DNA of 11,776 bases from Methylotenera_A sp031417915 (GTDB taxonomy: Bacteria > Pseudomonadota > Gammaproteobacteria > Burkholderiales > Methylophilaceae), in contig JANOWN010000018.1 of assembly GCA_031417915.1 (NCBI GenBank), forward strand, positions 1 to 11,776. Reading direction: 5' to 3'. Positions 1-5,898 of the stretch are shown piece by piece. The notes under the pieces were generated by a model. That model saw only the letters and a list, made by a program, of their open reading frames with translations. It made no database searches and had not been told where the DNA came from. The translations under genes and the position numbers were made by a program. Each line of letters begins with the position of its first letter. Position 1 is the stretch's first letter.

Positions 1-412
1 CCACCCAGAACCCGTTACTGGAAGCGGCATTGACGACGTTTGGCGTTTTTTACCGCGTGAACGATCGTTAGTGTTTATGATTTCAGATTTTCATATGCCG
101 CTAGAGCAACTTGAAGGCGCGCTGTCTAATTTAACGCGTCACCATATTGTGCCAGTGGTTTTATGGGATGCAGATGAATATAAAAATTTGCCAGAATTTG
201 GCATTACCGCTGTAACCGACCCCGAAACTGGCGCAAAACGTACTTTATTTTTACGCAAAGATTATCGCGCTAAAATTATTGCATCGTTTGAAGCGCGCCG
301 TGCGGCGATTTATAAAATTTTTATGGAATTCGACATGCCGCCTTTTTATGTAGAAGGCGATTTTGACGCCGATATGCTGACTGAATATTTTCACCAATTT
401 GTAGCTGCTTAA
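1..412 (+). CDS. mxaS: MxaS-like DUF58 protein, 5'-truncated
   Basis: This is the C-terminal part of a DUF58-family protein cut by the window start. The frame is open from base 2 and gives 136 residues before TAA at 410-412. A GTG at base 71 can be read as a start, but coding continues upstream without a stop, so 71 is not the real start. Visible features are a core strand and loop, FMISDF at about residues 25-30, and a following HHIVPVVLWD segment. Both resemble the VWA-like fold of DUF58 proteins that sit next to MoxR ATPases. No membrane segment remains in this piece. It is followed 13 bp later by mxaA and then by mxaC, mxaK and mxaL, which is the order of methanol dehydrogenase maturation clusters (R-S-A-C-K-L). 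The mxaS name rests mainly on that order; a generic MoxR/DUF58 operon is the alternative. Confidence 0.75.
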   Translation, partial: HPEPVTGSGIDDVWRFLPRERSLVFMISDFHMPLEQLEGALSNLTRHHIVPVVLWDADEYKNLPEFGITAVTDPETGAKRTLFLRKDYRAKIIASFEARRAAIYKIFMEFDMPPFYVEGDFDADMLTEYFHQFVAA

Positions 413-425
413 ACTAATTAAATAT

Positions 426-1409
426 ATGAAAAAATTAATGTTTCAACTCTTGTACGCGTGCATGTTAAGCCTTAGTGCAATCGCCGCCCATGCGCTCGAT
501 AGCCAATCGCTACCCGATGTAAAAGCGGGTGTGGTTAGCATCCGAATACAAGATCCAGAAAGGGCTGTAGGCTATACCGTAGGCGATGTACTAACGCGCC
601 ACATGGTGATTAGCATCAAAAAACCTTACAAATTAATCCCCGAATCATTGCCGATTATTGGCTACCAAAAACGTTATCGCGGTCAACTGATTGGTATTGA
701 TTTAAGCGACATTAAACATAGCAGCAAAGAGCATGGCGATACTGTGATTCACGATTTAACCTTGAGCTACCAAGTATGGACGAATAGAAATGTCGTTAAA
801 AATGGTGCATTGCCAGCCGAATATCTGCATATCATCAATGTGGAATCTAAAGGTAAAGAAGTGGTGAAATTTCGCATTCCCAGCTTCGAATTTAACATTT
901 CGCCGATTGCGCGCTTTGGCCAAATCAAAATTGAAGAAGACATGAGCCCATATAGGGGGCCGCTACTGCTTGACAGCGCGCCAGAGAAGCAGCGCCTTAA
1001 AATATTGCTGAGCATTTTGGCGCTGAGTTTGCTGGGCTTAATTTATATGCTTGGCAAACATGCTTGGCTGCCACGTATGGGCGGGCCGTTTGCTAAAAGC
1101 TATCGCCAAATTCGGAAACAAGCGAGCACGCCGCAAGGCATACAGAATGCGGTTTCCAGCATGCATGCCGCATTAAACACCACTGCGGGTTATAGCTTAT
1201 TTAACGATAATTTGGGCGAATTTTTAGCCAAAAAACCTGCATTTAACGCCATTAAAGCTGAAATGCAGCAATTTTTTGGCTTATCGAACCAAGTGTTTTT
1301 TGAACCAAGCGCGCAACACCAAGCTGGGGGCGACCCGCTACAATGGCTGACGCAATTTAGCCGCCGTTGTCGCGATTGCGAACGCGGATTAATTCCTGAT
1401 ACTAAATAA
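426..1409 (+). CDS. mxaA: MxaA, exported/membrane-anchored methanol dehydrogenase maturation protein
   Basis: This 327-residue protein has a signal peptide at residues 1-23 (KK, a hydrophobic stretch, then AHA before LDSQS). A periplasmic region of about 165 residues follows. A single membrane helix lies at about 192-210 and a basic cytoplasmic tail of about 115 residues ends the protein. That layout fits MxaA, which is genetically required for active PQQ methanol dehydrogenase in methylotrophs, with a suggested role in calcium insertion or assembly. I see no catalytic motif. It sits 13 bp after mxaS and 1 bp before mxaC, so co-translation is likely. The ATG at 426 has no good Shine-Dalgarno sequence in the AT-rich 13-bp gap. 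The tail carries a CRDC motif at about 315-318. The name depends on topology plus gene order; DUF4381-like proteins of generic MoxR operons are the alternative. Confidence 0.78.
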   Translation: MKKLMFQLLYACMLSLSAIAAHALDSQSLPDVKAGVVSIRIQDPERAVGYTVGDVLTRHMVISIKKPYKLIPESLPIIGYQKRYRGQLIGIDLSDIKHSSKEHGDTVIHDLTLSYQVWTNRNVVKNGALPAEYLHIINVESKGKEVVKFRIPSFEFNISPIARFGQIKIEEDMSPYRGPLLLDSAPEKQRLKILLSILALSLLGLIYMLGKHAWLPRMGGPFAKSYRQIRKQASTPQGIQNAVSSMHAALNTTAGYSLFNDNLGEFLAKKPAFNAIKAEMQQFFGLSNQVFFEPSAQHQAGGDPLQWLTQFSRRCRDCERGLIPDTK

Positions 1410-1410
1410 T

Positions 1411-2385
1411 ATGGCTTTTTCTAACCCTTGGTTGTTATGGTTGCTACCTTTGGCCTTTTTGCCACTGGTGTTTCAGCGCGCGCACAGCAAAAGTTATTCT
1501 TGGCTGGAAATGTTACCCTCTGACCCACTTTCTGACCTGATAGGCTTGATTTTAAAGGTGCTGGCGGTGCTTACGCTGTTATTTATTGTGCTGGGTTTAA
1601 GTGCGCCGCATACCAACCAACAAAAAGTTGAGCGCATTGGCGTAGGCGCGCAAATTGGCTTGGTGCTGGATAGAAGCGCGAGTATGGACGACCCGTTTTC
1701 TGGCACGGTGGGCACGGTGGGGGAGAATAAATCGGCAGCGGCGGCGCGCTTAATCACGCAATTTGTACAATCGCGCCAAAACGATTTAATGGGCATGGTT
1801 TCTTTTAGCAACTCTGCAATGCACGTGCTACCGTTAACCGAGAACAAGCTGGCTATGGTGGCCGCAGTACAAGCCACAGCTGGCAATGCGCTATTTCAAA
1901 CCAATATTGGTAGCGGGCTTACCGCAGGCGCAGAATTGTTTGAAAAGGTGCCCGATTCTGGCTCGCGCGCGGTGATTCTGCTGTCTGATGGCGCAGGCAG
2001 GATTGGCGCAGATGCGCAACAAAAAATCCGTGATTGGTACGATCGCATGCACATTAGCCTGTACTGGATTGTATTGCGCCAGCCTGGCGGCTTGAGTATT
2101 TTTGATACAAGCTTCAAAGCTGACCCAGACAAAGCTTTGCCTGCCGAAATTGAGCTTTATGAATTTTTTAAAACTATGAAAACAGAATTTCACGCCTACG
2201 AGGCGGAAGATCCAAAAACCTTGCAAATGGCGATTGACGACATTAATCGTAAAGAAAAAAAACCGATTAAATATTTTGAAAAAATTCCAGGCAAAGATTT
2301 ATCCAGCCTTTGTTTTTTAATTGCCGCCAGCATGATTGTGTTATTGCTTGGTGTGAAATACTTAGAGGTTAAAACATGGCACTGA
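1411..2385 (+). CDS. mxaC: MxaC, membrane-bound VWA-domain maturation protein
   Basis: This 324-residue protein has hydrophobic segments at about 5-21 and 44-63, a von Willebrand factor A domain at about 80-285, and a C-terminal membrane helix at about 298-317. The metal-binding MIDAS is intact: D87-R-S89-A-S91, T164 in FQTNIGSGL, and D193 in LLSDG. This is the BatA-like arrangement of VWA proteins partnered with MoxR ATPases. In mxa clusters the corresponding protein is MxaC, needed to make active methanol dehydrogenase. The gene starts 1 bp after the mxaA stop (TAATATG) without an evident ribosome binding site, and its last 10 bp overlap mxaK, so expression should be coupled at both ends. 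An in-frame duplication of 9 bp (GGCACGGTG twice, 1702-1719) gives GTVGTV just after the MIDAS. It is one of two VWA proteins here; mxaL is the other. Confidence 0.82.
   Translation: MAFSNPWLLWLLPLAFLPLVFQRAHSKSYSWLEMLPSDPLSDLIGLILKVLAVLTLLFIVLGLSAPHTNQQKVERIGVGAQIGLVLDRSASMDDPFSGTVGTVGENKSAAAARLITQFVQSRQNDLMGMVSFSNSAMHVLPLTENKLAMVAAVQATAGNALFQTNIGSGLTAGAELFEKVPDSGSRAVILLSDGAGRIGADAQQKIRDWYDRMHISLYWIVLRQPGGLSIFDTSFKADPDKALPAEIELYEFFKTMKTEFHAYEAEDPKTLQMAIDDINRKEKKPIKYFEKIPGKDLSSLCFLIAASMIVLLLGVKYLEVKTWH
2364..2368 (+). promoter_or_regulatory. Ribosome binding site of mxaK
   Basis: AGAGG lies 7 nt before the ATG at 2376, inside the final codons of mxaC. It is the clearest Shine-Dalgarno sequence in the mxa operon. 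It supports the ATG at 2376 as the mxaK start, and therefore the 10-bp overlap with mxaC. Confidence 0.65.
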
Positions 2386-2942
2386 ACATTCCATATAGAC
2401 TAGCAAGATTTTTTAGCGTAAAAAAACTCACCTGGGCGTTTACGCTGATTGCCTTAATTTGCTTGGCTGGAAGCATTCTTACATTTAAACGTATTCAAGA
2501 AGTAGAAGCGTTTAACCGTGAGATTAGCGCAGGCAAAACACCCGCCACTGACAAAGAAAGTTTTGAAGCAAAATTTGCCACCGCGCTGTATTTGGCTAAA
2601 AAAGAACGCTACAAAGAAGCGACCTTGCTTTTTACCGCGCTAATGCCAAAGGCCAATATTGCGCAAAAATCGGCGGTGCAATACAACGTGGGCAATATTT
2701 TCTTATTGCGGGCAAACGCCATGGGCGGCCGTGGCGCTGCTATTTCACAAGAGACAGAATACTTGATGCAACAAGCTAAATCTGCTTACGTGGCCTCGCT
2801 TAAACTGGATAACACCCAATGGGATGCCAAACATAATTTAGATCGCTTACTGGGCTTGCTACCCGAAACGCCTACGCCTGGCGTGGGTGAAGGCGATAAA
2901 GCTGGGCTGATTATGGGCAATGTGCCTGTGGGTTTACCTTAA
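2376..2942 (+). CDS. mxaK: MxaK, single-pass membrane protein of the methanol dehydrogenase maturation operon
   Basis: This 188-residue protein has a short basic N-terminus, one membrane helix at about 19-36, and a mostly helical, charged region at about 60-160. Its pattern (FATALYLAKKERYKEATLLF, later NVGNIFLLRA and SAYVASLKLD) resembles TPR repeats. A Gly/Pro-rich tail follows. That topology and its position between mxaC and mxaL fit MxaK, an accessory protein of periplasmic methanol dehydrogenase assembly whose exact activity is not established. No catalytic motif is visible. The start at 2376 is set by the upstream AGAGG and overlaps mxaC by 10 bp. A 36-bp gap with an AT-rich hairpin separates it from mxaL. 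The name is mostly from synteny; a generic TPR partner of a MoxR/VWA system would look similar. Confidence 0.72.
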   Translation: MALNIPYRLARFFSVKKLTWAFTLIALICLAGSILTFKRIQEVEAFNREISAGKTPATDKESFEAKFATALYLAKKERYKEATLLFTALMPKANIAQKSAVQYNVGNIFLLRANAMGGRGAAISQETEYLMQQAKSAYVASLKLDNTQWDAKHNLDRLLGLLPETPTPGVGEGDKAGLIMGNVPVGLP

Positions 2943-2973
2943 AAAAGGCTTTGCCGTAAGTTTTTTATTTAAG
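2938..2973 (+). promoter_or_regulatory. Hairpin between mxaK and mxaL
   Basis: The gap between the two genes can fold. CTTAAA (2938-2943) pairs with TTTAAG (2968-2973). The next three A residues (2944-2946) pair with T residues (2964-2966) around a bulged A at 2967. An inner GGC (2947-2949) closes with GCC (2953-2955) over a TTT loop. A run of six T (2961-2966) follows the inner stem, so the structure could also act as a weak intrinsic terminator. It ends 5 nt before the mxaL ATG. No function is shown; attenuation, RNA processing or masking of the mxaL start are possible. Confidence 0.35.
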
Positions 2974-2978
2974 TATTT

Positions 2979-3992
2979 ATGCACAAACTAGTTAATATTT
3001 TACGTCATCGCCGCGACATGCTTCTGCTTTACGCAGCTTTAGTGCTGCTCGTTATCGCGCTGTTTAAGCCGACTGTACCCATTAAACGCGATATTTTTAG
3101 CTATATTTTGGTGGCAGATATTTCGCAAAGCATGAACGTAAAAGACATGTCCATACTTGGCAAACCCGTCACACGCATGCAATATCAGCAGCATTTATTG
3201 CACCGCATTATTGGTGAAATGCCTTGTGGCACGCAAGTGAGCATGGGTTTATTTGCTGGCGTGAGCGTGGCGGCGCTGTACACGCCGATTGAGGTGTGTG
3301 AAAATTTTGCCGCGATTGAAGATACGATTGACCATTTGGATTGGCGTAACGGCTGGTCTGGCAACAGCCGCGTACGCGAAAGCATGGTCACGCTGGCCAA
3401 GCTCATTCGTAGCTTTCCAGAGCCTGCGCAAGTGGTTTATTTGAGCGATGGTGAAGAAACGCCAAAATTGCACATTTTCAACACCCGCGATTTAACTGGC
3501 TTCCAAGGTGGTAAAGATTGGTTGCTGGTGGGCATCGGCTCAGACAAAGGCACGGCGATTCCCAAACTGGATGACAAAAACCAACTGATTGGTTATTGGT
3601 CGGCAGAAAGTTTTGCCATGCAGCCAGGCGTGGCGCAAATTGCGCAAGAAAATATTGGCACGCGCGAAGATAGCGTGGCGGGCGAAGTGAGCGATCGCTA
3701 CATGTCTAAGTTGGATGAGAAATATCTCATCTCGCTCGCCAAAGAAGTAGGCGGAAATTATGTGAATGGCAGCAGCTTACAAAACGTATTGTCGGCCATG
3801 AAAGCGCAACCACCAGCGCGCCGCAGCAAGGCTGATTTCGAACTAAAATGGGTTTTTGCAGGCTTGGCAGGTTTATTATTTTTAGCGGCTTATTTGCCCA
3901 AACATCCCGTTAAAGAAGCTAAAGATATGTTAAAAGAATTTTTGGCACGCAGAGCGCGTTATTTGGCTAAATCTGGCGTCAAATCTTCTTGA
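2979..3992 (+). CDS. mxaL: MxaL, second membrane-bound VWA-domain maturation protein
   Basis: This 337-residue protein has a membrane helix at about 14-30, a VWA domain at about 38-275, and a second helix at about 290-306. A basic tail (FLARRARYLAKSG) follows. The MIDAS reads D47-I-S49-Q-S51 with the later Asp at D157 in YLSDGEE. The third ligand is less clear: S127 or S130 in the NGWSGNS stretch may stand in for the usual Thr. It is the last gene of the mxa run, where MxaL is expected. MxaL is one of the membrane VWA proteins required for methanol dehydrogenase maturation. The ATG at 2979 has no clear Shine-Dalgarno sequence, and a hairpin ends just before it. Its last 34 bp overlap the end of ygfX on the other strand. 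No mxaD follows. Confidence 0.8.
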   Translation: MHKLVNILRHRRDMLLLYAALVLLVIALFKPTVPIKRDIFSYILVADISQSMNVKDMSILGKPVTRMQYQQHLLHRIIGEMPCGTQVSMGLFAGVSVAALYTPIEVCENFAAIEDTIDHLDWRNGWSGNSRVRESMVTLAKLIRSFPEPAQVVYLSDGEETPKLHIFNTRDLTGFQGGKDWLLVGIGSDKGTAIPKLDDKNQLIGYWSAESFAMQPGVAQIAQENIGTREDSVAGEVSDRYMSKLDEKYLISLAKEVGGNYVNGSSLQNVLSAMKAQPPARRSKADFELKWVFAGLAGLLFLAAYLPKHPVKEAKDMLKEFLARRARYLAKSGVKSS

Positions 3993-4432
3993 TTTTCTTC
4001 ATGTTTAAACCAACGCAACCAAACTCTTAAACGCCTTAATTCATCTGCATTTTCTGCGTTTGGCAGCAAAATCACTGGTGGTGGCGCCAATTTAAAGCTT
4101 TTTCTTTCGAAATTAAGCACGCTGCAAGCCTTATGGATAAAGGAGCTTGGGGCAGGTGTTAATTGAAATTGCTGACCGCTTTTATTGATCAAAGTCAGCG
4201 TACCTTTGTTATCCACGTCGATTGTTTTCCACGAGTTTGGCAATATTAACAGTGCATCACGCAAAATAAAAAATGCGCTCGAAGCGATAATTAGCGCGAT
4301 AATGACAAACTTGAGAGAAAGCAAGATTGGCAAGCTCATTAAAATAAAACAGCAAACAATTGAAACGCCGCCAAGCAGCGCCAATAATAGCTTAGAAGGC
4401 AAAAGTTGAATGTGTACGGATTGCATCGCCAT
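3959..4432 (-). CDS. ygfX: YgfX-family small membrane protein
   Basis: From the ATG at 4432 this is 157 residues. A short polar N-terminus (MAMQSVHIQLLPSK) leads into two hydrophobic segments, roughly residues 14-33 and 38-60. The cytoplasmic remainder ends in a conserved-looking ELRRLRVWLRW motif. Polar start, two membrane helices and this RLRVWLR end are the hallmarks of YgfX. In E. coli YgfX (CptA) was described as an inner-membrane toxin affecting cytoskeletal proteins and is encoded with SdhE (YgfY) beside ygfZ. Here it is divergent from ygfZ, which supports the call, but no sdhE is adjacent. The frame stays open up to 4564, into ygfZ; ATGs at 4432 or 4426 fit the family N-terminus better. 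Neither has a good ribosome binding site. Its end overlaps mxaL tail-to-tail by 34 bp. Confidence 0.75.
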   Translation of the reverse strand: MAMQSVHIQLLPSKLLLALLGGVSIVCCFILMSLPILLSLKFVIIALIIASSAFFILRDALLILPNSWKTIDVDNKGTLTLINKSGQQFQLTPAPSSFIHKACSVLNFERKSFKLAPPPVILLPNAENADELRRLRVWLRWFKHEENQEDLTPDLAK

Positions 4433-4454
4433 GATGAACAAATAATAGGTTGAA

Positions 4455-5426
4455 ATGCGCATGACAGCAACAAACAATACTATTTTGTGCGATTTATCGC
4501 ATCTAGGCTTGCTAGAAATCAGCGGCGCGGATGCGGTGACCTTTTTGCAAGGCCAAGTCACCAATGATGTAAAGCTTCTGGTTGGGACGAATGCGCACTA
4601 TTCGGCTTATTGCAACCCAAAAGGCCGCATGCTGGCGCTATTCCTTGCGTTTGCACATTACGATCATCTACATTTGCAGTTCAATCGCGAATTGTTAGAA
4701 CCGATTATGAAGCGCTTGAAAATGTACGTGATGCGCAGCAAAGTTGAGATTAAAGACGTTTCTGAATCAATTATTAAGTTCGGAATAGATGGCCTAGAAG
4801 CCGCACAGATACTGGGCTGCAGCCTTGCCAAAATTCCGACTGGTGATTACGAATTAATCACTTTAGAAAATGCTACGGTTCTAAAATTACCTAGCAACCT
4901 AAAGTTACATAGTTCAAATGGCGCACGCTTCGAAATTTTCACTGACGCAACCAACGCATCTATTATTTGGGACGCGCTAAAAGCCAAATGTGAAGTGGTC
5001 GAAAAACCGCACTGGGATTGGCTGGAGATACAAGCTGGCATTCCCGATATCGAGTTAAAAACCCAAGAACAATTTGTGCCGCAAATGCTCAATTTAGATA
5101 TTTTAAACGGTATCAACTTTAAAAAAGGTTGTTACACTGGCCAAGAAATCGTTGCACGTACACATTATTTGGGCAGCGTAAAACGTCGTACTTACCTTGC
5201 AGAAATATGCCCTGTAAGCCAATATCTATGCTCCCCACAGGCTGGTGATAAAATTTTAGATGAGATGAAAAATGAAGTCGGTCAACTCGTACGAATCGCG
5301 CCAAATACCGTGAATGGTTTTGATGTGTTAGCAGAAATGCGCATAGACGCACAGGCGGCTAGAAATGTGACTTGGAATGGAATAGCGCTTAAGTTTAAAG
5401 ACTTACCTTACAGCTTAAAAGACTAA
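4455..5426 (+). CDS. ygfZ: YgfZ/GcvT-family folate-binding Fe-S cluster maintenance protein
   Basis: This 323-residue protein carries the YgfZ signature KGCYTGQE at 224-231, including the key Cys226, preceded by MLNLDILNGINF. The N-terminal segment (LSHLGLLEISGADAVTFLQG) matches the aminomethyltransferase-like fold of the GcvT superfamily. YgfZ binds tetrahydrofolate and helps build or repair Fe-S clusters, notably in MiaB-type radical-SAM enzymes, in the cytoplasm. Its length is close to the E. coli protein. The ATG at 4455 is preferred because AGG at 4447-4449 is 5 nt upstream; a second in-frame ATG at 4461 is possible. It is divergent from ygfX with 22 bp between starts. Its TAA (5424-5426) overlaps the ftsB stop on the other strand. 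It is probably transcribed alone. Confidence 0.92.
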   Translation: MRMTATNNTILCDLSHLGLLEISGADAVTFLQGQVTNDVKLLVGTNAHYSAYCNPKGRMLALFLAFAHYDHLHLQFNRELLEPIMKRLKMYVMRSKVEIKDVSESIIKFGIDGLEAAQILGCSLAKIPTGDYELITLENATVLKLPSNLKLHSSNGARFEIFTDATNASIIWDALKAKCEVVEKPHWDWLEIQAGIPDIELKTQEQFVPQMLNLDILNGINFKKGCYTGQEIVARTHYLGSVKRRTYLAEICPVSQYLCSPQAGDKILDEMKNEVGQLVRIAPNTVNGFDVLAEMRIDAQAARNVTWNGIALKFKDLPYSLKD

Positions 5427-5432
5427 TCTTTT
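5417..5432. terminator. Small palindrome at the ygfZ/ftsB convergent stops
   Basis: AAAAGA (5417-5422) and TCTTTT (5427-5432) form a 6-bp inverted repeat whose 4-nt loop, CTAA, holds both stop codons. Read on either strand the stem ends in a short U run, so it could be a weak bidirectional terminator. The stem is AT-rich and short and lacks a GC core, so this is tentative. Confidence 0.25.
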
Positions 5433-5764
5433 GCAGGCTTTTCTTCAGGCGTCGCGCTAGCAGGCAATGAGTTCGCGGGCTGTGTTGGCAATGGTTGATC
5501 AATCACTTGGTAAAACACTTCATCTTGCTTAATCATACCCAACTCACTGCGCGCACGCTCTTCAATCGCCGCATTGCCTTGTTTTAAATCGCGCACTTCG
5601 GCATTCAGCGTTTCGTTGCGTTGCTTATACGAGGTATTTTTTTCTTTTTGCTCATCAATTTGCTGATTTACATTCCACACCCGCAACCAGCTGCCCTTGC
5701 CTAGCCACAATGGATATTGCAGCAAGGCAATTAGCACAACAAAAATAAGCGTCAATGCTTTCAA
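5423..5764 (-). CDS. ftsB: FtsB, septum-formation divisome protein
   Basis: This 113-residue bitopic membrane protein has a short N-terminus, a membrane helix at about 3-20, and a coiled-coil region at about 31-66 (WNVNQQIDEQKEKNTSYKQR). The conserved FtsB end of the coil follows: IEERARSELGMIKQDEVFYQ at 67-86. A Pro/Ala-rich tail ends it. FtsB joins FtsL and FtsQ in the periplasm and helps activate septal peptidoglycan synthesis. The start is TTG at 5764, supported by AAGGGG at 5771-5776 with a 6-nt spacer; no ATG fits. That TTG overlaps the stop of the upstream 45-codon ORF (TTGA), which suggests coupled translation. It ends the pyrG-kdsA-eno unit, without the ispD/ispF partners that follow it in enterobacteria. 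Its TAG stop overlaps the ygfZ stop. Confidence 0.92.
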   Translation of the reverse strand: MKALTLIFVVLIALLQYPLWLGKGSWLRVWNVNQQIDEQKEKNTSYKQRNETLNAEVRDLKQGNAAIEERARSELGMIKQDEVFYQVIDQPLPTQPANSLPASATPEEKPAKD

Positions 5765-5898
5765 AACAACCCCTTGGGCGCATTGCAGCGTTGCTGCGGT
5801 GCTTGCAACCTTAATGTATCAAAACATACGATTTCGGCTTCTGCGCGCCGCGCGCCTTGCACTGCATCCCAAGTTATTTGTTTTGTTAATGCATACAT
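5761..5898 (-). CDS. Unrecognised 45-residue small ORF between eno and ftsB
   Basis: I do not recognise this protein. The ATG is at 5898-5896 and overlaps the eno stop by one base (TAATG). The TGA is at 5763-5761 and overlaps the ftsB TTG start by four bases (TTGA). The 45 codons exactly fill the gap between two conserved genes in a third frame. The peptide begins MYALTKQITWDAV, continues with an Arg/Ala/Glu stretch (GARRAEAEIV), and ends NAPKGLF. It has two Cys (25 and 38), a single Trp (10), no membrane segment and no signal peptide. There is no strong ribosome binding site, so it would rely on re-initiation after eno. The ftsB ribosome binding site lies inside its last codons. It may be a real small protein, or a leader that passes ribosomes from eno to ftsB. 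The double overlap favours translation; chance cannot be excluded. Confidence 0.5.
   Translation of the reverse strand: MYALTKQITWDAVQGARRAEAEIVCFDTLRLQAPQQRCNAPKGLF
5771..5776 (-). promoter_or_regulatory. Ribosome binding site of ftsB
   Basis: On the minus strand AAGGGG stands 6 nt before the TTG at 5764. It is a near-ideal Shine-Dalgarno sequence and fixes the non-ATG start of ftsB. It lies within the last codons (Pro-Lys-Gly) of the 45-codon ORF, so ribosomes reading that ORF would pass through it. Confidence 0.75.

Noticed and set aside
71..73. GTG as the start of the first + strand gene
   Set aside because: The same frame is open back to base 2 with sensible coding (GIDDVWRFLPRERS), so the gene is cut by the window edge rather than starting at 71.
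1494..2226. Antisense ORFs of 78-130 codons within mxaC
   Set aside because: They lie opposite a well-supported VWA gene, have no ribosome binding sites or recognisable motifs, and look like mirror frames of GC-biased codons.
1..3992. Generic MoxR/Bat stress operon instead of mxa
   Set aside because: Two VWA proteins and DUF58 also occur there, but the exported MxaA-like protein, the 188-aa MxaK-like protein and the exact S-A-C-K-L order fit mxa better. Some doubt is kept in the confidences.
4433..4564. N-terminal extension of the ygfX frame up to an ATG-like start at 4564
   Set aside because: It would overlap the first third of the ygfZ signature region by 110 bp, and the extra 44 residues do not look like YgfX. 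The family-like N-terminus begins at the ATG at 4432 or 4426.
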